From NCBI GenBank assembly GCA_947487325.1, contig CANKWG010000131.1, forward strand, positions 1-6,457: a DNA stretch of 6,457 bases, read 5' to 3'. The notes below the pieces were generated by a model. The model ran no database searches. It was not told the DNA's origin and saw only the letters and a program-made list of their open reading frames with translations. Position numbers and translations under genes: made by a program. This DNA is from Oxalobacteraceae bacterium (lineage in GTDB: Bacteria > Pseudomonadota > Gammaproteobacteria > Burkholderiales > Burkholderiaceae_D). Shown here one piece after another: positions 1-6,452 of the stretch; position 1 is the first letter of the stretch, and every line of letters begins with the position of its first letter.

Positions 1-384
1 ATTAAGCGGCCCGCGTGTCGTATCACCGCCGATCAATCGTATGCCCTCGGCGTCGGCCAGCGCAAACAAGCCCCGGGCAAAACCGGCAAGCCAGTTTTCA
101 TCGGCTGACGGGAGTGAGAGTGCCAAAGTGAAGGCCATCGGTTTCGCACCCATGGCCGCAAGATCAGACAAGTTCACCGCAAGCGCCTTGTGGCCCAGCT
201 TTTCCGGATCCGCACCGGCAAAAAAATGGCGCCCTTCGACCAGCATGTCGGTGGAGATGGCCAGGGTCTGGCCCGGTGGGGGTGCAAGTAAAGCGCAATC
301 GTCACCCACACCCAGTTTCACCACGTTGTCTGGGGCTTGCGGGCGATCGAAATAGCGGGCGATGAGTTCGAATTCAGACAACAT
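1..384 (-). CDS. thiL: Thiamine-monophosphate kinase ThiL, N-terminal 128 codons (runs off the left edge)
   Basis: The complementary strand reads open from ATG at 384 to the window edge. ThiL phosphorylates thiamine monophosphate to thiamine pyrophosphate with ATP in the cytoplasm, the last step of cofactor synthesis. The N-terminal AIRS/PurM-type ATP-binding half is visible. It contains GVGDDCALL (residues 25-33, metal and phosphate binding), STDMLVEGRHFF (44-55), NLSDLAAMGAKP (71-82) and IGGDTTRG (118-125), in the order and spacing typical of ThiL. Family members are about 320 residues, so roughly the last 60 percent lies outside the window. It is divergent from maeB with 163 bp between the starts. 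No Shine-Dalgarno sequence precedes the ATG, and a TACAAT box lies so close that the transcript may be leaderless. The start agrees with the usual (M)xEFxLI N-terminus. The identification is firm. Confidence 0.95.
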   Translation of the reverse strand, partial: MLSEFELIARYFDRPQAPDNVVKLGVGDDCALLAPPPGQTLAISTDMLVEGRHFFAGADPEKLGHKALAVNLSDLAAMGAKPMAFTLALSLPSADENWLAGFARGLFALADAEGIRLIGGDTTRGPLN

Positions 385-391
385 AGCGGCG

Positions 392-418
392 ATTGTACCG
401 AAGTACTATCTTGATCAA
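392..418 (-). promoter_or_regulatory. Candidate thiL promoter
   Basis: On the minus strand, TACAAT (397 down to 392) matches five of six bases of a sigma-70 -10 box. TTGATC (418 down to 413) is a partial -35, but the spacing is only 15 bp, shorter than ideal. Transcription would start near 385, practically at the thiL ATG. The -35 lies inside the perfect 10-bp palindrome CTTGATCAAG (410-419). This is pattern matching only. Confidence 0.3.
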
Positions 419-481
419 GCTCGGCGCTCTTGATGCAGCAACTGTTCGACTATCGATCATTTAAGCCATAAACCATCGGTC

Positions 482-490
482 TGATAAAAT
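482..490 (+). promoter_or_regulatory. Candidate maeB promoter (extended -10)
   Basis: TGATAAAAT reads as an extended -10 element: TG, one base, then TAAAAT (485-490), five of six bases of the sigma-70 consensus. There is no good -35 at 17 bp; TTTAAG at 460-465 is weak and sits 19 bp away. The predicted start near 497 gives a leader of about 50 nt before maeB. That leader contains the direct repeat GCTGCAA (507-513 and 518-524). Confidence 0.35.
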
Positions 491-531
491 CGCAGTTCAA
501 TTTTAAGCTGCAATTACGCTGCAAAGTACTC

Positions 532-538
532 AGGAAAG
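532..538 (+). promoter_or_regulatory. maeB ribosome binding site
   Basis: AGGAAAG lies 9 nt before the ATG at 548. It is a good purine-rich Shine-Dalgarno sequence and supports that start over any internal one. Confidence 0.65.
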
Positions 539-547
539 CTGCCTCGC

Positions 548-2857
548 ATGGATTCAGATAAAACACAGAAAGAGATTCGCCAGCAATTCCGTCAGGCTGC
601 CCTCGAGTATCACGAATTTCCCACCCCCGGAAAGATCAGCGTCACCCCCACCAAGCAATTGACCAATCAGCGTGATCTGGCGCTGGCCTACTCACCGGGT
701 GTTGCCGCGGCCTGCGAGGAAATCGCTGCCGATCCCGCCAACGCCTTCCGCTACACCGCACGCGGCAATCTGGTTGCCGTCATTACCAATGGCACCGCCG
801 TGCTGGGGCTGGGCAATATCGGCCCGCTGGCCGCCAAGCCGGTGATGGAAGGCAAGGGCGTTCTGTTCAAAAAGTTTGCTGGCATCGATGTGTTTGATAT
901 CGAAATCAACGAGACCGATCCCGACAAGCTCTGCGACATCATTGCTGCGCTGGAGCCGACCTTTGGTGGTATCAATCTCGAAGACATCAAGGCGCCCGAG
1001 TGTTTCTATATCGAGCGCAAGCTGCGTGACCGGATGAGGATTCCGGTGTTTCATGATGACCAGCACGGCACCGCCATCATCGTGGGTGCAGCGATCATGA
1101 ATGGCCTCAAGGTCGTTGGCAAAGATCTTAAAAAATGCAAACTCGTGGTCTCGGGTGCTGGTGCGGCAGCCCTCGCCTGTCTGGATCTGATCGTTGATCT
1201 TGGCTTCCCGATTGAAAATATTTTTGTTACCGATCTCGCCGGTGTGGTCTACAAAGGCCGCAAGGAGCTGATGGATCCGGACAAGGAACGCTTCGCGCAG
1301 GAGACCACCGCGCGCACGCTGGCCGAAGTCATTCCGGGTGCGGATATTTTTCTGGGGCTCTCTGCAGGTGGCGTGCTCAAACAAGACATGGTGCGTGCGA
1401 TGGGGTCGCGCCCGCTGGTGCTGGCACTTGCCAATCCCACCCCGGAAATTCTGCCCGAGGAAGTGCGCGAAGTGCGTGATGATGCCGTCATCGCCACCGG
1501 TCGTTCGGACTATCCGAATCAGGTCAACAATGTGCTGTGCTTTCCGTACATTTTCCGTGGCGCGCTCGATTGCGGCGCCACCACCATTACACGTCCGATG
1601 GAAATCGCCGCTGTGCATGCGATCGCCGAGCTGGCACAGGCCGAGCAATCGGATGTGGTCGCGACGACGTATGGCATCACCAATCTCGCGTTTGGTCCGG
1701 ATTACCTGATACCCAAACCCTTCGATCCGCGCCTCATGCTCAAGATCGCACCGGCGGTCGCGCGTGCGGCCGAAGAGTCAGGTGTCGCGCTGCGACCCAT
1801 CAAAGACATGGCCGCCTATGCGGATCGTTTGCAGCAGTTTGTGTATCACAGCGGTAGTTTCATGAAGCCGGTATTCGCGATTGCTAAGAAAGCACCGCCA
1901 TCGAAGAAGCGCATCGTCTTTGCCGAAGGCGAAGAAGAGCGCGTGCTGCGTGCCGTGCAGGTGGTGCTGGATGAAGGTCTGGCCAAGCCCACGCTGATCG
2001 GTCGTCCTGCGGTGCTTGCGCAACGCATCGAACGTTATGGCCTGCGCCTTCGTCCTGAAATCGATTTCGACATCATCAATCCAGAACAAGACGACCGCTA
2101 TCGCTCCTATTGGGAGACCTATCTGGCGATGACGAACCGCAAGGGCGTCACCGAGCAATGGGCGCGGTTGGAAATGCGTCGTCGGCATACCCTCATTGGC
2201 GCGATGGCGATTCATAAAGGTGATGCCGATGGCATGATCTGCGGCACCTTCGGCAGCACTGATCTGCATTTGCACTATATCGATCAGGTATTGGGCAAGC
2301 GCCCTGGGGTCAATACGTATGCAGCAATGAATGCGCTGATCTTGCCCGATCGTCAGTTGGTGCTGGTGGATACCCATGTCAATGAAAATCCTACAGCAGA
2401 GCAGCTGGCCGAGATCACCATCATGGCGGCAGAAGAAATGCGCCGCTTTGGTTTGCATCCGCGCGCTGCCTTACTCTCACATTCTAATTTCGGCAGCAAC
2501 GACAGCGAGTCTGCAAAAAAAATGCGTGCAGCGCTGGCACTGCTCAGAGCGCGCGCACCGGAACTCGAGGTCGATGGTGAAATGCACGGTGACACTGCAT
2601 TGGATGCGCATACCTTGCGCGCTCTGATGCCTGACACACCTCTCAAAGGTGATGCGAACCTGCTGGTCATGCCTAATATCGATTCGGCCAATATCGCTTA
2701 CAACCTGCTCAAGGTCGCGGCGGGCAATGGTGTGGCGATTGGTCCCATCCTGCTGGGCTGTGCACGGCCGGTCCATGTCCTCACGCCCTCGGCCACGGTA
2801 CGCCGTATCGTCAATATGACCGCGCTGGTGGTGGTGGATGCGGTGTCGCAGCGCTGA
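548..2857 (+). CDS. maeB: NADP-dependent malic enzyme with C-terminal phosphotransacetylase-like domain (MaeB)
   Basis: This enzyme decarboxylates malate oxidatively to pyruvate and CO2, making NADPH for biosynthesis, in the cytoplasm. The 769-residue protein fits the MaeB family (about 760). Residues 1-430 form the malic enzyme part: SPGVA (49-53), AAKPVMEGKG (95-104, with the likely catalytic Lys97), LEDI (144-147) and FHDDQHGTA (168-176) for metal binding, the dinucleotide-binding loop SGAGAAA (202-208), NPTPE (296-300) and GRSDYPNQVNN (318-328). Residues about 455-769 are a PTA_PTB domain. The PVNDLSRG motif of true phosphotransacetylases is replaced by PVHVLTPS (741-748), which agrees with the view that this domain is regulatory (acetyl-CoA sensing) and not catalytic. 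The ATG start is supported by AGGAAAG 9 nt upstream. The gene is transcribed away from thiL. No frameshift or truncation is seen. Confidence 0.94.
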   Translation: MDSDKTQKEIRQQFRQAALEYHEFPTPGKISVTPTKQLTNQRDLALAYSPGVAAACEEIAADPANAFRYTARGNLVAVITNGTAVLGLGNIGPLAAKPVMEGKGVLFKKFAGIDVFDIEINETDPDKLCDIIAALEPTFGGINLEDIKAPECFYIERKLRDRMRIPVFHDDQHGTAIIVGAAIMNGLKVVGKDLKKCKLVVSGAGAAALACLDLIVDLGFPIENIFVTDLAGVVYKGRKELMDPDKERFAQETTARTLAEVIPGADIFLGLSAGGVLKQDMVRAMGSRPLVLALANPTPEILPEEVREVRDDAVIATGRSDYPNQVNNVLCFPYIFRGALDCGATTITRPMEIAAVHAIAELAQAEQSDVVATTYGITNLAFGPDYLIPKPFDPRLMLKIAPAVARAAEESGVALRPIKDMAAYADRLQQFVYHSGSFMKPVFAIAKKAPPSKKRIVFAEGEEERVLRAVQVVLDEGLAKPTLIGRPAVLAQRIERYGLRLRPEIDFDIINPEQDDRYRSYWETYLAMTNRKGVTEQWARLEMRRRHTLIGAMAIHKGDADGMICGTFGSTDLHLHYIDQVLGKRPGVNTYAAMNALILPDRQLVLVDTHVNENPTAEQLAEITIMAAEEMRRFGLHPRAALLSHSNFGSNDSESAKKMRAALALLRARAPELEVDGEMHGDTALDAHTLRALMPDTPLKGDANLLVMPNIDSANIAYNLLKVAAGNGVAIGPILLGCARPVHVLTPSATVRRIVNMTALVVVDAVSQR

Positions 2858-2899
2858 CACCGCTTTTCAAAGCCTTTCTTTGCGGACAGGCGGCTGATT

Positions 2900-2905
2900 T
2901 ACAAT
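2900..2905 (+). promoter_or_regulatory. Candidate -10 box for the HAD-UbiA/dprE1/dprE2 operon
   Basis: TACAAT in the maeB/operon gap matches five of six -10 bases. No convincing -35 lies 16-18 bp upstream; the region around 2877-2885 is only T-rich (TCTTTGCGG). A start near 2912 would fall just inside the left arm of the inverted repeat that follows, giving a leader of about 85 nt. Read-through from maeB is the alternative, since no clear terminator separates the genes. Confidence 0.3.
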
Positions 2906-2906
2906 A

Positions 2907-2964
2907 GGCACCGGCGACGGATTCGCTAACGACCGGCAGTATTTGCAGGATCCGTCATAGTGCC
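2907..2964 (+). repeat. Two-part inverted repeat (stem-loop) ahead of the operon
   Basis: GGCAC (2907-2911) pairs with GTGCC (2960-2964), and GACGGAT (2916-2922) pairs with ATCCGTC (2950-2956). The two stems are separated by a small internal loop of 4 and 3 nt. The inner stem extends by T2923-G2949 (wobble) and C2924-G2948. The apical loop is about 23 nt (2925-2947). No T-run follows, so it is not a standard intrinsic terminator, and it leaves the Shine-Dalgarno sequence at 2985-2989 free. It could be the 3' end of the maeB transcript, an operator, or a leader RNA structure. Confidence 0.55.
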
Positions 2965-2984
2965 GCGTGTGTCGCCGCCCCGAC

Positions 2985-2989
2985 AAGGA
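2985..2989 (+). promoter_or_regulatory. Ribosome binding site that selects the TTG start at 2997
   Basis: AAGGA lies 7 nt before TTG 2997, ideal spacing. The upstream in-frame GTG at 2967 has only AGGA at 2947-2950, 16 nt away and inside the right arm of the stem-loop. The TTG is therefore the better start. Confidence 0.65.
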
Positions 2990-2996
2990 CCGTCCA

Positions 2997-4430
2997 TTGA
3001 CCCAAACCCCGCTCGCTGTCGATCTCGACGGTACGCTCATTCTTACCGATACCCTGCATGAATCTGCAGTACGGGCTTTGCGTGCGCGTCCGCTGTCGGT
3101 GCTTCAAATACCTTTCTGGCTGGTCCAAGGCAAGGCTGCGCTGAAGCAGCGCCTATCTGCGCTCACCGATTTCGATGCTGCGGCACTGCCTTATAACGAG
3201 CCACTGCTAGCGTGGCTGCGCGCCGAACATGCACAAGGCCGCAAATTCATCCTCTGCACTGCTGCCGATAGGTCATTAGCGAATGCTGTCGCTGAACACC
3301 TGGGTATTTTTGATGAAGTCATGGCCAGCGATGGTCACCATAACCTGAGCGCCGAAAACAAGGGCGCTGCATTGGAAGCGCGCTTTGGTCGCGGTGGTTT
3401 TGATTACGCGGGCAATTCTTCGGCTGATCTGCCTGTCTGGCAGCGTGCGCGGCGTGCAATCGTTGTGAACGCATCGGCATCGGTAGAGCAGCAGGCAGGC
3501 GCTGTGTCCGAGGTTGAGCGTGTGTTTGCCGCCGACAACGTGGGTCTTTCAGACATCAGCCGGGTATTGCGCTTGCATCAATGGGCAAAAAACCTGCTGC
3601 TCTTCATTACCCCCATGGCCGCGCATATCGTGCCCGATGCTGGCATGGCCAGCGCGTTGATACTGGCCTTTCTGGCATTCTGTTTTTGTGCTTCGGCGGT
3701 GTACGTAGCCAATGATCTATTCGATCTCGATAGTGACCGTCATCACCCCAGAAAAAAATTCCGCCCCTTTGCGTCGGGTCGAGTCAGTGTGCAGTTTGGG
3801 GTGTTGCTCATTCCGTTACTGCTCTTGCTGGCTGTCTTGCTGGCGCTTGAGGTAGGCGCGAATTTCACATCATGGCTGGCGTTTTATTTCGTACTGACGT
3901 GTGCATACTCTTGGGGACTCAAGCGTCTGATCATCGCTGACTGTTTGGTGTTGGCGATGCTGTACTCGGTGCGCATTATTGCTGGTGCTGCTGCTGCCGA
4001 TATTCCGATGTCGTTCTGGTTACTCGCGTTTTCGGTGTTCCTTTTCCTCTCACTGGCTTTCGTCAAACGCTATGCAGAACTGATTGTGCAAGCAAAGATG
4101 GGGCGCGAGAAGGCACATGGGCGCGGCTATTTCACGACCGATGCGTCGCTGGTCCAGAATCTTGGTATGTCCGCAGGCTATTCCGCGGTACTGGTGTTGG
4201 CGTTCTATCTCAATAGCGATGCGGTGGTGAAGCTGTATCGCTCACCGGAATTCATGTGGTTGTCGGTGCCTATCATGCTTTTCTGGATCAGCTGGGTGTG
4301 GATGAAAGCGCATCGCGGGCAAATGCATGACGATCCGCTGATTTTTGCGCTCAGAGACAAGGCCAGTCTGATCGCCGGTGTCGCTTTCACTGTCGTGCTG
4401 GCCATAGGCTCAAGAGGCTGGCAGTGGTGA
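2997..4430 (+). CDS. HAD-phosphatase/UbiA fusion: probable polyprenyl-phosphate phosphoribosyltransferase (Rv3806c-like)
   Basis: From TTG 2997 the protein has 477 residues; an upstream GTG at 2967 would add 10. Residues 1-160 are a HAD domain: motif I DLDGT (9-13, nucleophile Asp9), motif II Thr88 (ILCTAADRS), motif III Lys122 (ENKG) and motif IV GNSSAD (139-144). Residues about 187-475 are UbiA-type with roughly nine membrane segments, the NDLFDLDSD motif (239-247, metal/pyrophosphate binding), RKKFRP (252-257), YSWGLKRL (304-311) and VKRYAEL (356-362). This resembles mycobacterial Rv3806c, which joins PRPP and decaprenyl phosphate to make 5-phosphoribosyl-phosphoryl-decaprenol, more than quinone-pathway UbiA. 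I infer that the HAD part removes the 5-phosphate of that product. The first acid of motif IV is Asn140 instead of the usual Asp, so activity is not certain. It is the first gene of the operon, followed by DprE1- and DprE2-like genes, which supports the reading. An acceptor other than polyprenyl phosphate cannot be excluded. Confidence 0.85.
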   Translation: MTQTPLAVDLDGTLILTDTLHESAVRALRARPLSVLQIPFWLVQGKAALKQRLSALTDFDAAALPYNEPLLAWLRAEHAQGRKFILCTAADRSLANAVAEHLGIFDEVMASDGHHNLSAENKGAALEARFGRGGFDYAGNSSADLPVWQRARRAIVVNASASVEQQAGAVSEVERVFAADNVGLSDISRVLRLHQWAKNLLLFITPMAAHIVPDAGMASALILAFLAFCFCASAVYVANDLFDLDSDRHHPRKKFRPFASGRVSVQFGVLLIPLLLLLAVLLALEVGANFTSWLAFYFVLTCAYSWGLKRLIIADCLVLAMLYSVRIIAGAAAADIPMSFWLLAFSVFLFLSLAFVKRYAELIVQAKMGREKAHGRGYFTTDASLVQNLGMSAGYSAVLVLAFYLNSDAVVKLYRSPEFMWLSVPIMLFWISWVWMKAHRGQMHDDPLIFALRDKASLIAGVAFTVVLAIGSRGWQW

Positions 4431-5710
4431 AGGTACATTCCTGGGGACGCCTGGGAGATTTTGATCATCAGGTGATCCCGCTGTCCGACCGTCATCGCAT
4501 TGCACCGCAAATGCGATCTGAATCGTCTGGCCTCGCTTTTGGCATGGGTCGCAGCTATGGCGATGTATGCCTCAATCCCGGTGGCGTGTTGTGGAACACC
4601 ACGATGCTCGATCGGTTCATCCGATTTGACGAAACAAGCGGTCTTCTGCAATGTGAAGCGGGCCTCTTGCTGCGTGATGTACAGCGAATGATCGTGCCGC
4701 GCGGTTGGATGCTGCCGGTCGTGCCGGGTACGCAGCTGGCGACGCTGGGTGGTGCTATCGCCAATGATGTACATGGCAAGAACCATCATGTCGCCGGTAG
4801 CTTTGGCGACCATGTTATTGAGATTGTGCTGACGCGTACTGATGGCAGCCGCAGTGTTCTTCGCGCGGGTGATGCACGCTTTGCAGCCACCATCGGCGGT
4901 CTGGGTCTGACGGGCGTGATCACCGAACTCACGCTGCAACTCAAACGCGTACAGGGCCCCTGGCTGCAGGTGGAGACACAGCCCTATAAGAATCTGGCGA
5001 CATTTTTTGATCTGGCCGATGCTGCCGAAGCCGACTGGGAGCACACAGTGTCATGGATCGATTGTGTTGCAGGTAATGGGCGGGGTATTTTTATGCGCGC
5101 CAATCATTCGGATGCACAGCAAGCAGCGCCCAAATCGAGCCGTCAGTTGCGCATGCCTTTTGTGCCACCGGTGTCGCTGGTGAATACACTCACACTCAAG
5201 CCTTTCAATCAGCTGTACTACCAGCTGAAAAAAAAGCAGACGACAAATTTGCAGTACTACGAAAATTTCTTTCATCCGCTCGATCATTTACTGGAGTGGA
5301 ATCGCATGTATGGACCGCGTGGATTTTTTCAGTATCAATTTGTATTGCCACGCGCGCAGGGACGTGAGGGCGTGCAGGCGATGCTGAAGCAAATCTCACG
5401 TGCGGGTGAGGGTTCATTCCTCGCTGTACTGAAAACCTTTGGTGAACGTTCTTCAGTTGGCATGCTCAGCTTTGCTCAGCCGGGCGTAACACTCGCGCTG
5501 GACTTTACCAATCAGGGTGACAAAACACACAAGTTGCTCGCATCTCTGGACGATATTGTTCGTGATGCGCGCGGCCGGCTTTATCCAGCTAAGGATGCGC
5601 GCATGCCGCGCGCGCTGTTTGAGGCAGGTTATCCTCGCTTGCAGGAATTTTTATCGCATCGCGATCCGGGCATCAGCTCAGCGATGTCGCGACGATTAAT
5701 GGGAAGCTGA
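4424..5710 (+). CDS. dprE1: DprE1-like FAD-dependent decaprenylphosphoryl-ribose 2'-oxidase
   Basis: DprE1 uses FAD to oxidise the 2'-OH of polyprenyl-phosphoryl-ribose to the 2'-keto lipid. The 428-residue protein is slightly shorter than the mycobacterial enzyme (461). The N-terminal half is a VAO/PCMH-type FAD domain: GMGRSYGD (40-47), PGTQLATLGGAIAND (101-115) and HGKNHHVAGSFGDHV (117-131), with His117 and Lys119 at the places of M. tuberculosis His132 and Lys134. The C-terminal half is ALO-like, with FQYQFVLP (302-309) and LYPAKDAR (386-393); Lys390 corresponds to substrate-binding Lys418. The residue matching Cys387, the benzothiazinone target, is Ala358 (GVTLALDF, 354-361). The start is GTG 4424 or GTG 4427; both overlap the stop of the preceding gene (TGA 4428-4430), with AAGAGG at 4412-4417 as ribosome binding site, so translation is probably coupled. 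Other sugar-lactone oxidases of the same superfamily are the alternative, made unlikely by the neighbours. Confidence 0.88.
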   Translation: MVKVHSWGRLGDFDHQVIPLSDRHRIAPQMRSESSGLAFGMGRSYGDVCLNPGGVLWNTTMLDRFIRFDETSGLLQCEAGLLLRDVQRMIVPRGWMLPVVPGTQLATLGGAIANDVHGKNHHVAGSFGDHVIEIVLTRTDGSRSVLRAGDARFAATIGGLGLTGVITELTLQLKRVQGPWLQVETQPYKNLATFFDLADAAEADWEHTVSWIDCVAGNGRGIFMRANHSDAQQAAPKSSRQLRMPFVPPVSLVNTLTLKPFNQLYYQLKKKQTTNLQYYENFFHPLDHLLEWNRMYGPRGFFQYQFVLPRAQGREGVQAMLKQISRAGEGSFLAVLKTFGERSSVGMLSFAQPGVTLALDFTNQGDKTHKLLASLDDIVRDARGRLYPAKDARMPRALFEAGYPRLQEFLSHRDPGISSAMSRRLMGS

Positions 5711-5711
5711 C

Positions 5712-6452
5712 ATGGGCAGACAAAGAATCATCATCATCGGCGCAACATCCGCGATTGCAGAGCACTGCGCTCGCCTGTGGGCGCAGCAGGCCAGCGATTT
5801 TGTGCTGGTAGGTCGTGATCAGGATCGTCTTGAGGGTGTCGCCGCGGACTTGCGGGTGCGCAGTCCTGAGTCATCTGCGCAAGCTATCGTCATGGATTTT
5901 TCCGATCCAGTCGCCATTGCGGCACTGACGAAGCAGACAGCGGCTGAAGGCCGCGTGGATATTGTGCTGATCGCGCACGGTAATCTGCCCGTGCAATCTG
6001 ATTGTCAGCAGGATATCGCGCTGACTCGGCAGGCGCTCGAGATCAATGGCTTGTCGCCGGTATTATTCGCCGAAGCTTTTGCCGGTCAAATGGAAGCGGC
6101 GGGTAGCGGCACGCTCGCGATCATTGGATCGGTCGCTGGCGATCGCGGTCGTAAAACTAATTATGTGTATGGCGCTGCCAAGGGTCTGATTGATCGTTAT
6201 GCACAAGGATTGCAGCATCGTTTTGCGGGCACGCAGGTAAAAATTGTCCTGATCAAGCCGGGCCCCACAGCCACCCCGATGACTGCGCATTTGCCGCAAC
6301 GTGGGCTGGCTTCAGCTGCGGCGGTGGCAAATCGTATTGTGACGGCAGTGGCGGGGGGGCAGCCTGTGGTCTATGCGCCGGCGCGCTGGTGGCTGATCAT
6401 GATGATCATTCGTCATTTGCCGCGCGTTGTTTTCAATCGTTTGAACATCTGA
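5712..6452 (+). CDS. dprE2: DprE2-like short-chain dehydrogenase (keto-ribosyl lipid reductase)
   Basis: DprE2 reduces the 2'-keto lipid made by DprE1 with NAD(P)H, completing the ribo-to-arabino epimerisation. The 246-residue length is near the mycobacterial 254. It is a classical Rossmann-fold SDR: glycine-rich loop GATSAIA (10-16), AHG (88-90) at the NAG position, catalytic Ser140 (IIGSVAG), Tyr153 and Lys157 (YxxxK in VYGAAKG), and KPGPTATPM (182-190). The C-terminal stretch VVYAPARWW...MMIIRHLPRVVFNRL (219-244) is hydrophobic and arginine-bearing and resembles the C-terminus of mycobacterial DprE2; this separates it from generic SDRs and suggests membrane association. The ATG lies 1 nt after the dprE1 stop, with a modest GGGAAG (5701-5706) ahead, so it is co-transcribed and probably translationally coupled. 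All catalytic residues are present. Confidence 0.87.
   Translation: MGRQRIIIIGATSAIAEHCARLWAQQASDFVLVGRDQDRLEGVAADLRVRSPESSAQAIVMDFSDPVAIAALTKQTAAEGRVDIVLIAHGNLPVQSDCQQDIALTRQALEINGLSPVLFAEAFAGQMEAAGSGTLAIIGSVAGDRGRKTNYVYGAAKGLIDRYAQGLQHRFAGTQVKIVLIKPGPTATPMTAHLPQRGLASAAAVANRIVTAVAGGQPVVYAPARWWLIMMIIRHLPRVVFNRLNI

Noticed and set aside
41..355. Plus-strand open frame at the left edge (104 codons)
   Set aside because: It is antisense to thiL, whose minus-strand translation shows clear family motifs. The plus-strand product is low-complexity and rich in Ser, Ala and Lys.
692..1648. Long open frame on the minus strand inside maeB (318 codons)
   Set aside because: It lies wholly opposite the conserved malic enzyme domain, has no recognisable motifs, and its codon composition mirrors the sense gene. 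It is a shadow frame.
2515..2522. A8 run in maeB as a frameshift or slippage site
   Set aside because: The reading frame continues without interruption through well-conserved PTA-domain sequence on both sides.
2861..2883. Possible maeB terminator (GCTTTTCAAAGC followed by a T-rich stretch)
   Set aside because: The stem is only 4-5 bp with a very small loop, and the T-rich stretch is broken by C and G. It is too weak to call an intrinsic terminator.
4205..5044. Minus-strand open frame across the UbiA/dprE1 junction (279 codons)
   Set aside because: It overlaps conserved parts of two recognised genes, its product looks like no known family, and no ribosome binding site was identified.
5228..5236. 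A8 run followed by G in dprE1, giving the in-frame slippery heptamer A-AAA-AAG
   Set aside because: The -1 frame gives only a truncated protein with no added domain, and no obvious stimulatory Shine-Dalgarno or hairpin was seen. It encodes an ordinary Lys-Lys-Lys stretch.
6353..6359. G7 run in dprE2 as a possible phase-variation tract
   Set aside because: The frame is intact, the tract is short, and it simply encodes Gly-Gly between Ala and Gln. Without several strains there is no evidence of slippage.
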